DNA of 64,000 nucleotides from Sulfitobacter sp. HGT1 (GCF_013282155.1 NZ_BLWI01000010.1:248001-312000); one strand, 5' to 3'. Shown: positions 1-9,364, counted from the first letter of the stretch. A program made the numbers and translations. The notes: generated by a model not told the origin, from the sequence alone.

Positions 1-360
1 GAAATCGGCATCCTGCGCAACGGCGAACTGCTGACCCTGCAAGCGGCATTGCACAAAGGCCCGCAATTCGGGCCAAAGTTTGGTGAACCTGCGACGGGGC
101 GGCTTTCCGGGGCCAAATTGCGTGACCTGCAATCAGGCGATCCGCTTTATGGCGATGTTTCCGGTGTTGTTGTCATGCAAGTCGACGTCGACAGCCGCGC
201 GGACCGCTCGGGGCTGGAAGCAGGCGATATCATTCTGGCGGCCAATCAGGTCCCCGTCGCGTCAGTTGCCGCCTTGCGCCAGCAACTTGCGTCCATCGAC
301 GGCGCGCTTGCCCTTACCATTCAACGCGGATCGGCCCGTCTATTTCTGCTTATCCGCTGA
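1..360 (+). CDS. Do-type (DegP/DegQ-like) serine protease, C-terminal PDZ end, partial
   Basis: The reading frame is already open at base 1 and ends at the TGA at 358-360, so only the last ~119 residues are present. What is visible is a PDZ fold: the stretch VVVMQVDVDSRADRSGLEAG followed by DIILAANQVPV is the usual 'product of proximity, G-L-x-x-G-D-I-I-x-x-x-N' signature, ending in a short beta strand (ARLFLLIR). This matches the second PDZ domain of periplasmic Do proteases, which degrade or refold misfolded envelope proteins. The protease domain with the catalytic triad lies outside the window, so the family call rests on the PDZ and on the neighbouring grpE. Other PDZ proteins cannot be fully excluded. 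Confidence 0.7.
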   Translation, partial: EIGILRNGELLTLQAALHKGPQFGPKFGEPATGRLSGAKLRDLQSGDPLYGDVSGVVVMQVDVDSRADRSGLEAGDIILAANQVPVASVAALRQQLASIDGALALTIQRGSARLFLLIR

Positions 361-394
361 TCTGCACATCCCAAAATCACGATAGGAACCCGCT

Positions 395-937
395 ATGGCA
401 AAGAACACAAACACCCCGACCACTGACACATCTGCGTCAGGTACATCCCATGCCGCCACCCCCGATCACGCGGCAGAAATCGCGGAGCTGACGGACAAGT
501 GGAAGCGTGCCCTTGCCGATGCAGAGAATGCCCGCAAGCGCGCCGACGCGGCCCGAATGGATGGCCGCGAACATGGCGTTGCCCTTGCCGTCGAAGCCCT
601 TGCCCCCGCCTATGACGACATCTGCATGGCGATTGAGGCCGCACGCGCCAGCCCCGATGCCGACACACCGCAGGGATCGGCACAGCTGGAGGGTCTGAAC
701 AGAACCAAGGCCGCCTTCGAAACCGGCCTCAGGGCGCTTGGCGTCCGGCAGATTGCCCCCAAAAACACCCCCTTCGATCCGGTGCTGCATGAGGCCCTGC
801 AAATGGAAGAAAGCGACAAAACCGAGCCGGGTCAGGTTCTGCTTTTGCATCGTCACGGATTTGCGATCGGGCAGCGGCTTATCCGGCCAGCGCATGTGAC
901 TGTCAGCGCGCGCCCCGGCACTCCGCCAAAGGAGTAA
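395..937 (+). CDS. grpE: GrpE-like nucleotide exchange factor
   Basis: 180 residues. The N-terminus is Ser/Thr-rich and is followed by a charged helix (AEIAELTDKWKRALADAENA) typical of the long GrpE coiled coil. The C-terminal beta domain carries the family signature: FDPVLHEAL, then a glycine before a hydrophobic strand, and GQRLIRPAHVTV near the end. GrpE releases ADP from DnaK and so paces the Hsp70 cycle in the cytoplasm. The ATG at 395 follows an AGGAA ribosome site. It is shorter than typical housekeeping GrpE, mainly in the N-terminal helix, and no dnaK lies nearby. It may therefore be a second, stress-specific copy rather than the main one. It sits 34 bases after the protease gene, which suggests a proteostasis operon. 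Confidence 0.85.
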   Translation: MAKNTNTPTTDTSASGTSHAATPDHAAEIAELTDKWKRALADAENARKRADAARMDGREHGVALAVEALAPAYDDICMAIEAARASPDADTPQGSAQLEGLNRTKAAFETGLRALGVRQIAPKNTPFDPVLHEALQMEESDKTEPGQVLLLHRHGFAIGQRLIRPAHVTVSARPGTPPKE

Positions 938-945
938 TACCCCTA

Positions 946-992
946 GCGGATCACGCCGACGCGTTTGATGTATGTCAATCGCGTCGATCCGC
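946..992. promoter_or_regulatory. Inverted repeat enclosing an Fnr/Crp-type operator (965-978)
   Basis: TTGAT-GTAT-GTCAA at 965-978 matches the Fnr/FnrL/Dnr family palindrome (TTGAT-N4-ATCAA; GTCAA right halves are common in this group). It lies inside a larger palindrome: GCGGATC (946-952) and GACGCG (958-963) pair with CGCGTC (980-985) and GATCCGC (986-992), leaving a 5-base bulge. It is 144 bases upstream of the cytochrome c start. A class II promoter centred here would start transcription near 1013. The direction is inferred from the downstream gene. Confidence 0.55.
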
Positions 993-1007
993 AGACGGGC
1001 TAGTTTT

Positions 1008-1039
1008 TACCAAGGCGCAGTTTGCCTTGCGCCTTGGTA
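1008..1039. terminator. Perfect 12-bp hairpin between grpE and cytochrome c
   Basis: TACCAAGGCGCA (1008-1019) and its exact reverse complement TGCGCCTTGGTA (1028-1039) are separated by 8 bases. Five T residues precede it but no T-run follows on the plus strand, so it is not a canonical intrinsic terminator for grpE. It could be a U-tract-less terminator or a 5'-leader hairpin of the cytochrome transcript. Confidence 0.45.
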
Positions 1040-1121
1040 GCAGACGCCCCGGAAAACGGACCTATTCGACCATCTGCACAGACCCGAAACCGGCACAAAC
1101 CATCACAAGGAGGAAACCCCG

Positions 1122-1529
1122 ATGAGAGTCAGAAATGCTTTAATCACAGCGGTTGTTCTGGGAATGGCCGCCACCACCGGTGCCGTGGCCCAAGATGAAT
1201 CCGGCGAGGCATTGTATATGAATGCCTGCGCTGTGTGTCATGGCACAACAGCCGCCGGAGACGGGTCGCTGGCCGAATTCATGAATGTTCCCGTTCCCAA
1301 CCTGCGTCAACTGAGCCAGAGAAACGACGGTATCTATCCGATGCTCGAAGTCATCCAGACCATTGACGGGCGTTCGGGTATTCGGGCGCACGGGTCGGAA
1401 ATGCCGTTCTGGGGCGACCTGTTTAAAGCCGACGCCGTTGATGATGGCGGGATGTACGGCAGCGAAGTCATCGTGCGCGGCCAGATGTTGTCGCTCGCCC
1501 TTTATCTCGAAGAATTGCAGGAAGAATAG
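1122..1529 (+). CDS. Small periplasmic c-type cytochrome
   Basis: 135 residues. It has an N-terminal signal peptide (about residues 1-24, ending AVAQ), then the heme c motif CAVCH (Cys36, Cys39, His40), followed by GTTAAGDGSL as in class I monoheme cytochromes. A Met ligand candidate lies in GSEMPFWGDLF. The ATG at 1122 follows a strong AGGAGG site. It would carry single electrons in the periplasm; the partner is unknown. An Fnr-like operator lies 144 bases upstream, suggesting micro-oxic induction. The GerW-like gene begins 23 bases downstream and is probably cotranscribed. Confidence 0.85.
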   Translation: MRVRNALITAVVLGMAATTGAVAQDESGEALYMNACAVCHGTTAAGDGSLAEFMNVPVPNLRQLSQRNDGIYPMLEVIQTIDGRSGIRAHGSEMPFWGDLFKADAVDDGGMYGSEVIVRGQMLSLALYLEELQEE

Positions 1530-1552
1530 GAAAAATTACAAAGGAGAGACTG

Positions 1553-1909
1553 ATGGAAGACGTTGAAAAACTGTTGAAAAACACGGTCCAGGAGTTGGAC
1601 CAACTGCTCAATGCGAAAAACGTTCTTGGTGACCCGATAGAGCGCGAAGGCGCGACGGTTATCCCGATTGTCAGCTATGGCTTTGGGTTTGGCGCGGGCG
1701 GCAGTGCCACCCAGAAATCGGGCAGCTCGGCGGGAACGGGTGCAGGTGGCGGGATCAAACCCCTTGGTGCGATCATCTTTGACCAAGACGGTGCCCGTGT
1801 TGAATCCGTGAAAGGTGCATTGACCAATATCACCCAGATCGCCGCCGAGGCCGCCACCGATGTTTTGGGCAAGATGGCGACCTCAAAAGGCAAGCCGGAC
1901 GCCAGTTGA
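1553..1909 (+). CDS. GerW/YtfJ-family protein
   Basis: 118 residues. The central part VIPIVSYGFGFGAGG followed by a Gly/Ser-rich loop and GGGIKPLGAIIF is the recognisable GerW (YtfJ) family pattern. No signal peptide or membrane segment is seen. In Bacillus the homologue affects spore germination, but this organism type does not sporulate, so the name only marks the fold. It starts after a GGAG site (AAAGGAGAGACTG-ATG). It is followed within 7 bases by a DUF2953-type gene; the same pair (ytfJ-ytfI) is known from Firmicutes, which supports a shared and still undefined role. Confidence 0.75.
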   Translation: MEDVEKLLKNTVQELDQLLNAKNVLGDPIEREGATVIPIVSYGFGFGAGGSATQKSGSSAGTGAGGGIKPLGAIIFDQDGARVESVKGALTNITQIAAEAATDVLGKMATSKGKPDAS

Positions 1910-1915
1910 CCCGCC

Positions 1916-2485
1916 ATGGCGTCGCTGATCACGATCATCCTATGGCTCGTGCTGGTGATGCTGGTTCTGGTCGTTCTGGCCGTGGTCACCCCGGTCTTGG
2001 CCAGCGTGCATCTGACCACATCGCCGCACCTGTCCTACCGGGTCGAGCTGCGGGCCTTGGCCGGGTTGGCCCCCCGCATCCGGCTCACCGGGGGGCTGCC
2101 AAAAGCCATGGCCGTCGAAACGGCTGCGAAACCGGCCAGGTCAAAGCATCATAAAAGGCCGGAATTCGGGCGCGCAAATCGCGCCGCAATCCGGCACATC
2201 CCGTTGTTGATAAGGGATATTTTACGGCGCATCCATCTGGTAGAACTTCACGTCGATGCAGAGTTTGGTCTTGGCGACCCTGCCGATACCGGGCAGGTTT
2301 ACGGGCTGTTAATGCCCCTGAAATATTCAGGTCTTTTGCCCCGATCGGTGTCGCTGGACTTGCGGCCGGATTTCACCGAAACCTGCCTGTCCGGTTGCCT
2401 CACGACGGTTTTTCGCGTCACGTTGGCGGCCCTATGCGTTCCGATCCTGGGGTTCGCGTGGCAGATATACGGGCCACGCCGATGA
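1916..2485 (+). CDS. DUF2953-like membrane-anchored protein
   Basis: 189 residues. The N-terminus is one long hydrophobic segment (about residues 4-30). The middle contains HVDAEFGLGDPADTGQVYGL, a pattern typical of DUF2953 proteins (G-x-G-D-P-x-x-T-G followed by hydrophobics). A second hydrophobic stretch is near the C-terminus (about 165-182). The function is unknown. Pairing with GerW upstream (6-base gap) is a recurring arrangement. Its TGA overlaps the next ATG (ATGA), indicating coupled translation with the 81-residue protein. Confidence 0.65.
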   Translation: MASLITIILWLVLVMLVLVVLAVVTPVLASVHLTTSPHLSYRVELRALAGLAPRIRLTGGLPKAMAVETAAKPARSKHHKRPEFGRANRAAIRHIPLLIRDILRRIHLVELHVDAEFGLGDPADTGQVYGLLMPLKYSGLLPRSVSLDLRPDFTETCLSGCLTTVFRVTLAALCVPILGFAWQIYGPRR

Positions 2486-2727
2486 CTGTGGTTCTGGATC
2501 AGACGATGACACTGGGCCCGTTGCGGATATCTGTGCTGGCCGAATGTCGCGTCATGGCTGGCCACGCGAAGGGCGCTGTTTTCGTTTCCGCACAGAAACG
2601 GCCCGTTGCGTTTCTGATCAAGCAGGATGCGAAACTGGCGGCCTTCGGGCCCGAGGGGAGACCCATGTCGCGCGCAGAAATCGAAAGCCTGTGCGCCGGC
2701 GCGTGGCAATCAGCCCTCACACCCTAA
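2482..2727 (+). CDS. Small hypothetical protein, coupled to DUF2953 gene
   Basis: 81 residues from the ATG at 2482, chosen because it overlaps the upstream stop as ATGA; a longer open frame from 2395 runs inside the DUF2953 gene and is unlikely. The protein is soluble in composition, with two short beta-like strands (PLRISVLAECRVM, GAVFVSAQKRPVAFLI) followed by a helix. No family was recognised. The position suggests a helper of the GerW/DUF2953 pair. It converges with the CheB/CheR kinase gene, 49 bases away. Confidence 0.6.
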   Translation: MTVVLDQTMTLGPLRISVLAECRVMAGHAKGAVFVSAQKRPVAFLIKQDAKLAAFGPEGRPMSRAEIESLCAGAWQSALTP

Positions 2728-2776
2728 GTGCCCCGATACCCCTGCCCCCACACGCGCAGCCACGACGATCCTCGCT

Positions 2777-5700
2777 TCAGTCCAGAAGCTCGCGCAATGT
2801 ACGGCCCAGTTCATGCAAAGCGTAGGGTTTACGCAATATCGGATGGTCAATTCCGCCGCTTTCCCCGTTCGGTTCAATCCCTTTTTCATAGCCGGTGGTC
2901 AGCAAAATCTTGATGCCGGGCCGCAAAGCCAAAGCCTGCTTGGCGACGTCAAAGCCCGTCATCCCGCCCGGCATGACAACATCGGACAAGACCAGATCGA
3001 TATCATCGCGCTTGTTCAATATCTCGATGGCCTTTGGTCCGTCCGGGGCCGCAATCACCTTGTAGTTCAATTCCTCAAGGCGGGTCACGGTCAGGCGGCG
3101 GACGTTTTTGTCATCTTCAACCACAAGAATTGTCTCGGTCCCGGTTTGCGAAGCTTGCTGGAAAGGATGGGTTTCCATATCGGCCGCAGGGCCGTCGGTG
3201 GCGGGCAGAAACAGCTTGAAGGTCGCGCCCTCGCCGATCTTGCTTTGGATCGTGACATGCCCGCCCGACTGTTGTGCAAAACCATATACCATGCTCAACC
3301 CCAGCCCGGACCCGGCACCGGGGCCCTTTGTGGTAAAGAAGGGTTCGAACACATGCGACTGTGTTTCCGGTGTCATCCCGACGCCCGTATCGGTCACAGA
3401 CAGGCAGACGTAATCACCCGGCGTCACATCAACCTGCGTTGCGGCATCGGATTCATCCAGCGTGACATTGCTTGTCTCAATGGTAAGTGTCCCGCCATCG
3501 GGCATCGCATCGCGCGCATTGAGCGCAAGGTTCAAGATCACGCTTTCGATCTGACCGGGGTCCGCCACCGTCGCAGCCAGATCATTGGCAAGCCGCTTTT
3601 TGATCTCGATCTTTTCATCCAGCGTCCTTGTGAGGATCGGCAGCATGTTTTTGATCAGTTCGTTCAGCGCGATATTTTCCGGCGCAAGCAACTGCTTTTT
3701 CGCGAAAGACAGCAACTGGCTGGTCAGGGCAGCCCCCATATTTGATGCCTCCAACGCCTCTTTCAACAGCTCATGCAGCTTGGGGTCATCTGTGCGCATC
3801 TCAAGAAGTTCGAGATTGCCAATGACGACCGTCAACAGATTGTTGAAGTCATGGGCCAGACCGCCCGTCAACTGGCCCACGGCCTCCATCTTCTGGGCGC
3901 GCTGCAATTCGGCCTGGCGTTTTCTTTCGGTTGTCAGATCATGGATGATCCCCAGAAAATGGCGCGCACCGTCAATCTTCAGTTCGGACACGGTCAGCCG
4001 GATCGGAACCCGCGTGCCGTCCTTGCGTTGGGCATCCATCTCGCGACCTAACCTGACGGTCTGCTTTTCTCCGGATTTGACATAGCGCTCCAGATAACCG
4101 TCATGATCGCTGCGGTCGGGCTCTGGCATCAGCATCTTGACGTTCCGGCCCAGCACCTCCGAGGCCTTGAAGCCGAAAATACCCTCCGCTCCGGTGCTGA
4201 AAGTGCCGACAATGCCCTGCTCGTCGATTGTCAGGATCGCCTCGGGGGCCGCATCAAGAATGGCGCTCAGCCGTGCCTCGCGATCCAGAATGGCCTGTTC
4301 GTTGGATCGCTTCTCGGTGACGTCTTCGACGGCGAGCAGGATCGCCGCCTCCTCCGCAGGGGATCCCACCACCTTGCGCGCGTTCAGGATCATGTCGCGT
4401 CTTCCAAGATCACCGACATTCAACGCCAGTTCAAAGGCCTCTACCGTCGTTTTCTGGGGCAGGACGTTTTCCATCAGTTGACGCAGCTTTGGCGCATCCC
4501 ATTGCCGGTCCTGGATGGAAAACAGATTTTTCCCGATAATATCAGCCGGTCTGGTGGCAAACACACGGTTGAACGCACGGCTGGCAGCAAGGATATTCAG
4601 GCCGCTGTCAAGCACCAGCATTGGTTCACGCACGGTGCTGATGATGCTTTCGGAAAACTCGCGGGCGGCCATGGATTCGCGCTGCAAGGCCTTGAGGTCG
4701 GACACTTCGGAAAAGGTCACCGCGACGCCACTGATCTTGCCGCTTTGTGTCCGATATGGATGGATGCGCCGCACGTACCACCGCCCGTCATCGCTTTCGA
4801 CTTCGCGTTCGGCGGGGATCAGTGTTTCGAGAACTTTCTCGGCATCCTTGAGCAGATCGGGATCCTTGACCTTGGCCGTGATGTCACTGAACAAACGCCC
4901 GGTGTCTTTGCTGATCAGGTTGAACAATTCGCGCGTCGCAGGCGTGAACAGCATGATGTTAAAGTCAGTGTCCAGAAACAGCGTTGCAATGCCCGAACTG
5001 GACAACAGATTGTTCAGATCGTCCGATGCCCGCCGTTCGTCGTCGATCTTTTGCTGAAGCTGGGTGTTCAGCGCAGTCAACTCTTCGTTCAGCGATTGCA
5101 GCTCTTCCTTCGAGGTTTCCAGCTCTTCGTTGGTCGACTGGAACTCCTCGTTCATCGACATTGCCTCTTCGTGGGCAGCCTTCAACTCTTCGGTGGACAG
5201 CTCGTAATCGCGGATGGTTGTGCGCAGCTCTGAACGGGTGGTTTCAAGCTCTTGCTCGACCCTGCGAAAAGCCTCTGCGTTGCGTTCGTCAGGGGGGGGC
5301 GCAAGGGGGCGTTTGGGTTGGTCGGCAAAGGTCACCAGAAACAGCGTGGTATCGTCCAACGTCACAGGATGGACCTGGATCGTGACCCCTATCCTTTTGT
5401 TGCCCCGTGTGATTGTGCCGCTTTCCTTGGCCGCTGTGCCGTCTGTGCGCGCCGTCCGGATGGCGTTGTTCAAGGAGGCGCGCAGCCCCTGCCGCGCCAT
5501 CGCCAACAAATCACGGCTTATTTCGCCCGATGGCACCCGCAGGTACTCATCCATTGACCCCTCGAAATACAGCGCCTCGGACTGGGCGTTGATAAGAACG
5601 GCCGCGGGGGCATATTGCTCGACCAGAAGGTTGCGGCTTAGCTCGGAGAGGTTATCCCCACCAACGGAGATGTGGTTGCGTTTCGGGGCGAATGTCCCGC

Positions 5701-7249
5701 TGTTGAAAGTGCGTTGCATGAAGGGCAGATCAGTGGCGCGCCTGCGTCCGTGGCCCACCCTTTTATAGACGCGGTATTTGTTCGACATCGGCTCGAACAA
5801 CGCATCCTCACTGCCCGTTGTCTCGGACATCCCCAGAAACAGAATGCCCCCATCATTCAACGCGAAATGAAACATCTTGATGACGCGTTCCTGCGCACCG
5901 GGCGTCAGATAGATCATCAAATTCCGGCACGACACCAGATCAAGCCGCGAAAAAGGTGCGTCAGACAGGATGTTGTGATTGGCAAAAACGACTGCATCGC
6001 GCAGCTCTGGCGACACGCGGTAGCTGTGGTCTTCCTTGGTGAAAAACCGTTTTAGCCGGGCCGCTGATACATCATCAGCGATGGAATCCGGATACACCCC
6101 GTTGCGGGCTGTTGTGAGGGCGCGTTCATCGACATCCGTCGCAAAAATCTGCAACTTCACATCCTTGCGCAATGCCGACGCTTTTTCGATCACCAGCATC
6201 GCCAATGAATAGGCTTCTTCGCCCGTGGCACAGGCGGGCACCCATATCCGCAGCGGCTTTCCCGCCTCGTGCGACCGAAGCAGCCCGTCAAGCAGGGTTT
6301 TTTCGATGTAGTCAAAGGCGTCTTTGCCCCTGAAAAACGAGGTCACGCTGATCAAAAGATCCGCGCACAGGCCCTGCGCCTCTTCCGAGGATTCCTTTAA
6401 AAGCGCGAGGTATTCTTCTGAATCCGTAATATGCCTGAGCGCCATGCGCCGCTCGATCCGGCGCAGCAAGGTGCCATCCTTGTAGACGTTGAAATCAATC
6501 GGCGAATGGGCTTGCAGAACCTTGATGATCTGGCCCAACGACCCTTTGGCATTGTCGCCAAGGGCTTTTTGCGCCTTATCCTTTTGGACAAAGGGATGAC
6601 GGATGTAATTGGTGATAATGTCGGGCATCTTGTCGATCTCGACAATATAATCGGGCACCCCGGTCGCCATCGCGCTGCGCGGCATCCCGTCAAGCGCGGC
6701 CTCGACGGGGTCTTGCACCAAGACGATGCCGCCGTGTTCCTTGATCTCGCGAATGGCCGCCGACCCGTCACTGCCCGTTCCCGATAGAATGACAGCGATG
6801 GCGTTTTTGCCAAGGTCTTTGGCAAGTGATTTCAGAAACAGGTCGATCGGCAACCGCGTGCCGCGACGGTCCGTGGGTTCCGAAAGATGCAGCACGCCTT
6901 GCCTGATCTCGAGGTAATTGTTGGGCGGAATGACATAGACATGATCTGCCTGAATGGGGCTTTGGTCCTCGGCCAGCACCACGGGCATCTTGGTGTGTTT
7001 TGTCAAAAGATCAGCCATCAGGCTTTTGTGATCCGGGTCGACATGATGGACCAGAACATAGGCCGCGCCTGTGTCGGCAGGAATAACGTCAAAAAACGCG
7101 CTGTAAGCTTGCAACGCCCCGGCAGAGGCCCCCAAGCCCACCACAGGGATCGTGGTGCGCGCATCCGGTTTTGCCACGGCTTTGGCAACAGCCGGACGCG
7201 CAGGCGTCGGTTGGCCCTGCGCTCCTGTTTGCTTGGACTTTCGCGCCAT
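2777..7249 (-). CDS. CheB-CheR-PAS hybrid histidine kinase with receiver domain
   Basis: About 1,490 residues from the preferred ATG at 7249, which has AGGAG just upstream; an in-frame ATG at 7276 would add nine residues and put that site inside the gene. Domain order: CheB methylesterase (GLGASAGAL with Ser42, VHH at 68-69, SGTGSDG further on); CheR methyltransferase ([15 protein letters not shown] motif, SCRNLMIYL); a Glu-rich coiled coil ([20 protein letters not shown]); several PAS domains; a HisKA box with His1133 (GGLAHDFNN); HATPase ([24 protein letters not shown]); and a C-terminal receiver with Asp1423 (LSDVVMPGG). No membrane segment is evident, so it is probably a cytoplasmic sensor. 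No chemotaxis genes are nearby. Such fusions are known in alphaproteobacteria, but their inputs are mostly unknown. A Fnr-like box lies ~100 bases upstream. Confidence 0.92.
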   Translation of the reverse strand: MARKSKQTGAQGQPTPARPAVAKAVAKPDARTTIPVVGLGASAGALQAYSAFFDVIPADTGAAYVLVHHVDPDHKSLMADLLTKHTKMPVVLAEDQSPIQADHVYVIPPNNYLEIRQGVLHLSEPTDRRGTRLPIDLFLKSLAKDLGKNAIAVILSGTGSDGSAAIREIKEHGGIVLVQDPVEAALDGMPRSAMATGVPDYIVEIDKMPDIITNYIRHPFVQKDKAQKALGDNAKGSLGQIIKVLQAHSPIDFNVYKDGTLLRRIERRMALRHITDSEEYLALLKESSEEAQGLCADLLISVTSFFRGKDAFDYIEKTLLDGLLRSHEAGKPLRIWVPACATGEEAYSLAMLVIEKASALRKDVKLQIFATDVDERALTTARNGVYPDSIADDVSAARLKRFFTKEDHSYRVSPELRDAVVFANHNILSDAPFSRLDLVSCRNLMIYLTPGAQERVIKMFHFALNDGGILFLGMSETTGSEDALFEPMSNKYRVYKRVGHGRRRATDLPFMQRTFNSGTFAPKRNHISVGGDNLSELSRNLLVEQYAPAAVLINAQSEALYFEGSMDEYLRVPSGEISRDLLAMARQGLRASLNNAIRTARTDGTAAKESGTITRGNKRIGVTIQVHPVTLDDTTLFLVTFADQPKRPLAPPPDERNAEAFRRVEQELETTRSELRTTIRDYELSTEELKAAHEEAMSMNEEFQSTNEELETSKEELQSLNEELTALNTQLQQKIDDERRASDDLNNLLSSSGIATLFLDTDFNIMLFTPATRELFNLISKDTGRLFSDITAKVKDPDLLKDAEKVLETLIPAEREVESDDGRWYVRRIHPYRTQSGKISGVAVTFSEVSDLKALQRESMAAREFSESIISTVREPMLVLDSGLNILAASRAFNRVFATRPADIIGKNLFSIQDRQWDAPKLRQLMENVLPQKTTVEAFELALNVGDLGRRDMILNARKVVGSPAEEAAILLAVEDVTEKRSNEQAILDREARLSAILDAAPEAILTIDEQGIVGTFSTGAEGIFGFKASEVLGRNVKMLMPEPDRSDHDGYLERYVKSGEKQTVRLGREMDAQRKDGTRVPIRLTVSELKIDGARHFLGIIHDLTTERKRQAELQRAQKMEAVGQLTGGLAHDFNNLLTVVIGNLELLEMRTDDPKLHELLKEALEASNMGAALTSQLLSFAKKQLLAPENIALNELIKNMLPILTRTLDEKIEIKKRLANDLAATVADPGQIESVILNLALNARDAMPDGGTLTIETSNVTLDESDAATQVDVTPGDYVCLSVTDTGVGMTPETQSHVFEPFFTTKGPGAGSGLGLSMVYGFAQQSGGHVTIQSKIGEGATFKLFLPATDGPAADMETHPFQQASQTGTETILVVEDDKNVRRLTVTRLEELNYKVIAAPDGPKAIEILNKRDDIDLVLSDVVMPGGMTGFDVAKQALALRPGIKILLTTGYEKGIEPNGESGGIDHPILRKPYALHELGRTLRELLD

Positions 7250-7729
7250 AACTTCCCAAACTCCTGCCAAGGGCATCGTGCTGCTTTGCTACACTATCTC
7301 GGAAAACCAGCACACGGTAAAGTGGAGGCTTGGAACACGCGCATATCGATTGACAGGCATCAATTCCGAGAAGTCTAGGTTACCGGACATTTTAACTAGA
7401 TATCAGCCGCTTGTCGACCACTCTGCGTGCCTGTCAGCCAATCCCTTTGTGGTCCGGGGTGCTGCTTTGGCAACTCTGGCCAGCCCCCGCGCATCCGCGC
7501 CTCAACAGCTTGAGGACCATTTCGCGATCAATGGGGCATAACCGCGTCCAAAGCCCCCGCCCAAGGGCATATCTCCGCAAAACGCGCCGGTTTTTGCCAA
7601 TTGCGTTGAAGATCGTCGGCAATATCCTGCCTTTGCCCGCGCGAAATTCCGGGCTTTTGATCCTGATCATTCCGCAGACAGGATTCACTGCAATTTGTAT
7701 CCTGATTATGGCTGCCGTGGGACCTGCAC
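7250..7729. other. Intergenic region, ~480 bases
   Basis: Divergent spacer between the hybrid kinase (minus) and the small HTH gene (plus). It contains an Fnr-like palindrome at 7350-7363. The remainder shows only short uncompelling open frames on both strands and no clear terminator or RNA fold. It may hold decayed coding sequence, but none could be identified. Confidence 0.5.
7350..7363. promoter_or_regulatory. Fnr/FnrL-type operator upstream of hybrid kinase
   Basis: TTGAC-AGGC-ATCAA is a full Fnr-type palindrome (consensus TTGAY-N4-RTCAA). It is 101 bases upstream of the preferred kinase start on the minus strand. The spacing suits a promoter with a ~60-base leader, although the -10 is not obvious. 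Confidence 0.55.
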
Positions 7730-7966
7730 ATGAATGATAAAGACACTTCCCATATTTCTAGACTGGAATCCGGCAATGCGGCCCCATCGCCGCATGCACA
7801 AGTACCGCCCAGGATCTGCCCGCATATCGCCGAGCTTGGCGCAATGCCAAGACGGGTTTTGGAAACCTTTGTTGATCTGGGTTTGTCGGATGGCGAAATC
7901 GCGCGCTATTTCAAAATTCCCGAAACCAGCGTCAGCAAGCTGCGCAAAATCTGGCGCATCCACTGA
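7730..7966 (+). CDS. Small helix-turn-helix protein
   Basis: 78 residues. The C-terminal half reads as a helix-turn-helix: VLETFVDLGLSDGEIARYFK followed by IPETSVSKLRKIW, with 'LSDGEIARYFKIPETSVSKL' fitting helix 2 - turn - recognition helix. The N-terminus is polar and Pro-rich and probably disordered. It may bind DNA as a small regulator, and the target is unknown. It stands alone between the kinase and uspA. No strong ribosome site is visible, so the start is uncertain. Confidence 0.6.
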   Translation: MNDKDTSHISRLESGNAAPSPHAQVPPRICPHIAELGAMPRRVLETFVDLGLSDGEIARYFKIPETSVSKLRKIWRIH

Positions 7967-8022
7967 TTGGCCGAGACCCCTTGCGTTGACCACCCGACCC
8001 CGGGCGCGCGCCCGAAATCGGG

Positions 8023-8550
8023 TTACTTGACCACCACAACCGTCTGCGTGGCGTTGTGAATTACCTTTTGCGAAACACTTCCCAAAACAGCGCTTCTGAT
8101 TTTCCCCAACCCTCTGGAACCGATCACAATCATATCGGCCCCCGCCTCGTTCGCGGCATCCAGAATTTCTTCGGCATGGTCGCCCAACCGCACCGATCCG
8201 GTGACGTTTTGCGCACCCAGTGTTTTGCAGCGCTCTTTTGCATTGGCGACCAACTGGTCCCCCAACGCCGAGATCACCCGCGCTGACCCACCATCCAAGG
8301 CACCCTGCCGCAGCATCTCGGCGGGCCGCCCGTCGGGCAGCACAAGCTGGAGCGATGGGCTGGTTTGAACCTGCTTGACCAGATGTTCGACCTCGGCCAT
8401 CCGGACCAGTTCCTGCGGCGGGCGACCGTGCATCAGGACGTGAACGATCTTCAGGTCAGCCCCGAGTTTTTTGGAAAACTCGCAAGCCGTTTCCAAAGCC
8501 CGCCGCCCGTTGTCAGAGCCGTCATATGCCAGAAGGATATTGTGAAACAT
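8023..8550 (-). CDS. Universal stress protein, UspA family
   Basis: 175 residues. It starts with FHNILLAYDGSDNGRRALE, the Usp N-terminal strand and first ATP-contact Asp. It ends with the ATP-binding signature G-x2-G-x9-G-S/T (GSRGLGKIRSAVLGSVS) and a final beta strand (QTVVVVK). It is a single-domain, cytoplasmic, ATP-binding Usp. It has an insertion (about residues 40-95) longer than in the shortest Usps. In this organism group Usp genes are often induced at low oxygen. The neighbour hsp20 lies upstream in the same direction, with a terminator-like hairpin between them. Confidence 0.92.
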   Translation of the reverse strand: MFHNILLAYDGSDNGRRALETACEFSKKLGADLKIVHVLMHGRPPQELVRMAEVEHLVKQVQTSPSLQLVLPDGRPAEMLRQGALDGGSARVISALGDQLVANAKERCKTLGAQNVTGSVRLGDHAEEILDAANEAGADMIVIGSRGLGKIRSAVLGSVSQKVIHNATQTVVVVK

Positions 8551-8695
8551 GGGTCCGTTCCTTTGTGAAAATCGGGGTGTTCAGCATGGTTGCGCTGCGA
8601 CACCAAACCACCGGTTGCAGGCCGTGCGTGTGGCCCTTGGCAGAATGCAACTCTCTGCCGACCCATGCCCGACCTGTAGCATTGTCCTTGAATTA

Positions 8696-8723
8696 GGGTG
8701 GCCCCGCCCCTGCGCAGCCACCC
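8696..8723 (-). terminator. Hairpin downstream of hsp20
   Basis: GGGTGGC (8696-8702) pairs with GCCACCC (8717-8723) around a 14-base loop, just past the hsp20 stop on the minus strand. It is GC-rich and has no U-tract, so it is a weak terminator candidate. Confidence 0.35.
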
Positions 8724-8731
8724 CCGGAAAT

Positions 8732-9217
8732 CTACTTGTCGTAGCCCACATTGATTTTCTTGGTCTTTGTGACGGCTTCCGGCGGCTTGGCAATTGTGAC
8801 CTTTAAAACGCCGTCTTTCACCACGGCCTCGACCTTGTCGGGGTCGATCGTGAACGGCAATGTCATCATGCGCTCGAACGATCCCGAGGTGCGTTCAATG
8901 CGATGATAGGCGCGGCCTTCCTCGTCGCCTTTCTCTTCTTTCTCGGTTTTCTTTTCGCCCTTGATGACGATGCGGTCGCCGGTCACGGACACATCGACAT
9001 CTTCTTCGGTCAGACCGGGCAATTCGGCGGTGATGGTGAATTCCTTATCGGTCTCGCTGACGTTCGAGCGCACCAACACCTTGTTCGCACCGGTGAAAAT
9101 GCCGTCGCCAAAATCGTCAAACAGGCTGTCGACTTCTTTGCGCAGGGCGAAAAAGGGGTTAACGGCGGGGTTCTGGTTCCTGATCCAATTTGCAGGAAGA
9201 AAGTCTTGGTAGGACAT
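8732..9217 (-). CDS. Hsp20 / alpha-crystallin small heat-shock protein
   Basis: 161 residues. The N-terminal arm (NWIRNQNPAVNPFFALRKEV) and DSLFDDF precede an alpha-crystallin domain from ~residue 50: ELPGLTEEDVDVSV, GDRIVIKGEKK, and the terminal signature GVLKVTIAKP. As an ATP-independent holdase it would keep unfolding proteins soluble. The start follows a GGAGA site. A Fnr-like half-consensus palindrome is 62 bases upstream. The location among Usp, GrpE and protease genes supports a stress role. No second copy is seen here. Confidence 0.93.
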   Translation of the reverse strand: MSYQDFLPANWIRNQNPAVNPFFALRKEVDSLFDDFGDGIFTGANKVLVRSNVSETDKEFTITAELPGLTEEDVDVSVTGDRIVIKGEKKTEKEEKGDEEGRAYHRIERTSGSFERMMTLPFTIDPDKVEAVVKDGVLKVTIAKPPEAVTKTKKINVGYDK

Positions 9218-9278
9218 GTGAAGTCTCCATATTACTGGTTAGGCTCTTCATCGTCTAACAAGCGAGACGTCGCGCCGA

Positions 9279-9292
9279 TTGAGCAAAATCAA
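9279..9292. promoter_or_regulatory. Fnr-like palindrome upstream of hsp20
   Basis: TTGAG-CAAA-ATCAA, one mismatch from the Fnr-type consensus, 62 bases upstream of the hsp20 start. Weaker than the 7350 and 12706 sites. Confidence 0.4.
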
Positions 9293-9364
9293 AAAACGCA
9301 ATCCATTCGGGTAAAATTCATCCGCCCGCAGGCCGGGGGAATGAATTGGCGGCATCACAAAACC

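Noticed and set aside
2627..3745. 372-residue plus-strand open frame
   Set aside because: Mostly antisense to the kinase HATPase/receiver domains, which carry intact motifs.
7434..7688. 84-residue minus-strand open frame in the kinase/HTH spacer
   Set aside because: No recognisable domain, no ribosome site and no neighbour support.
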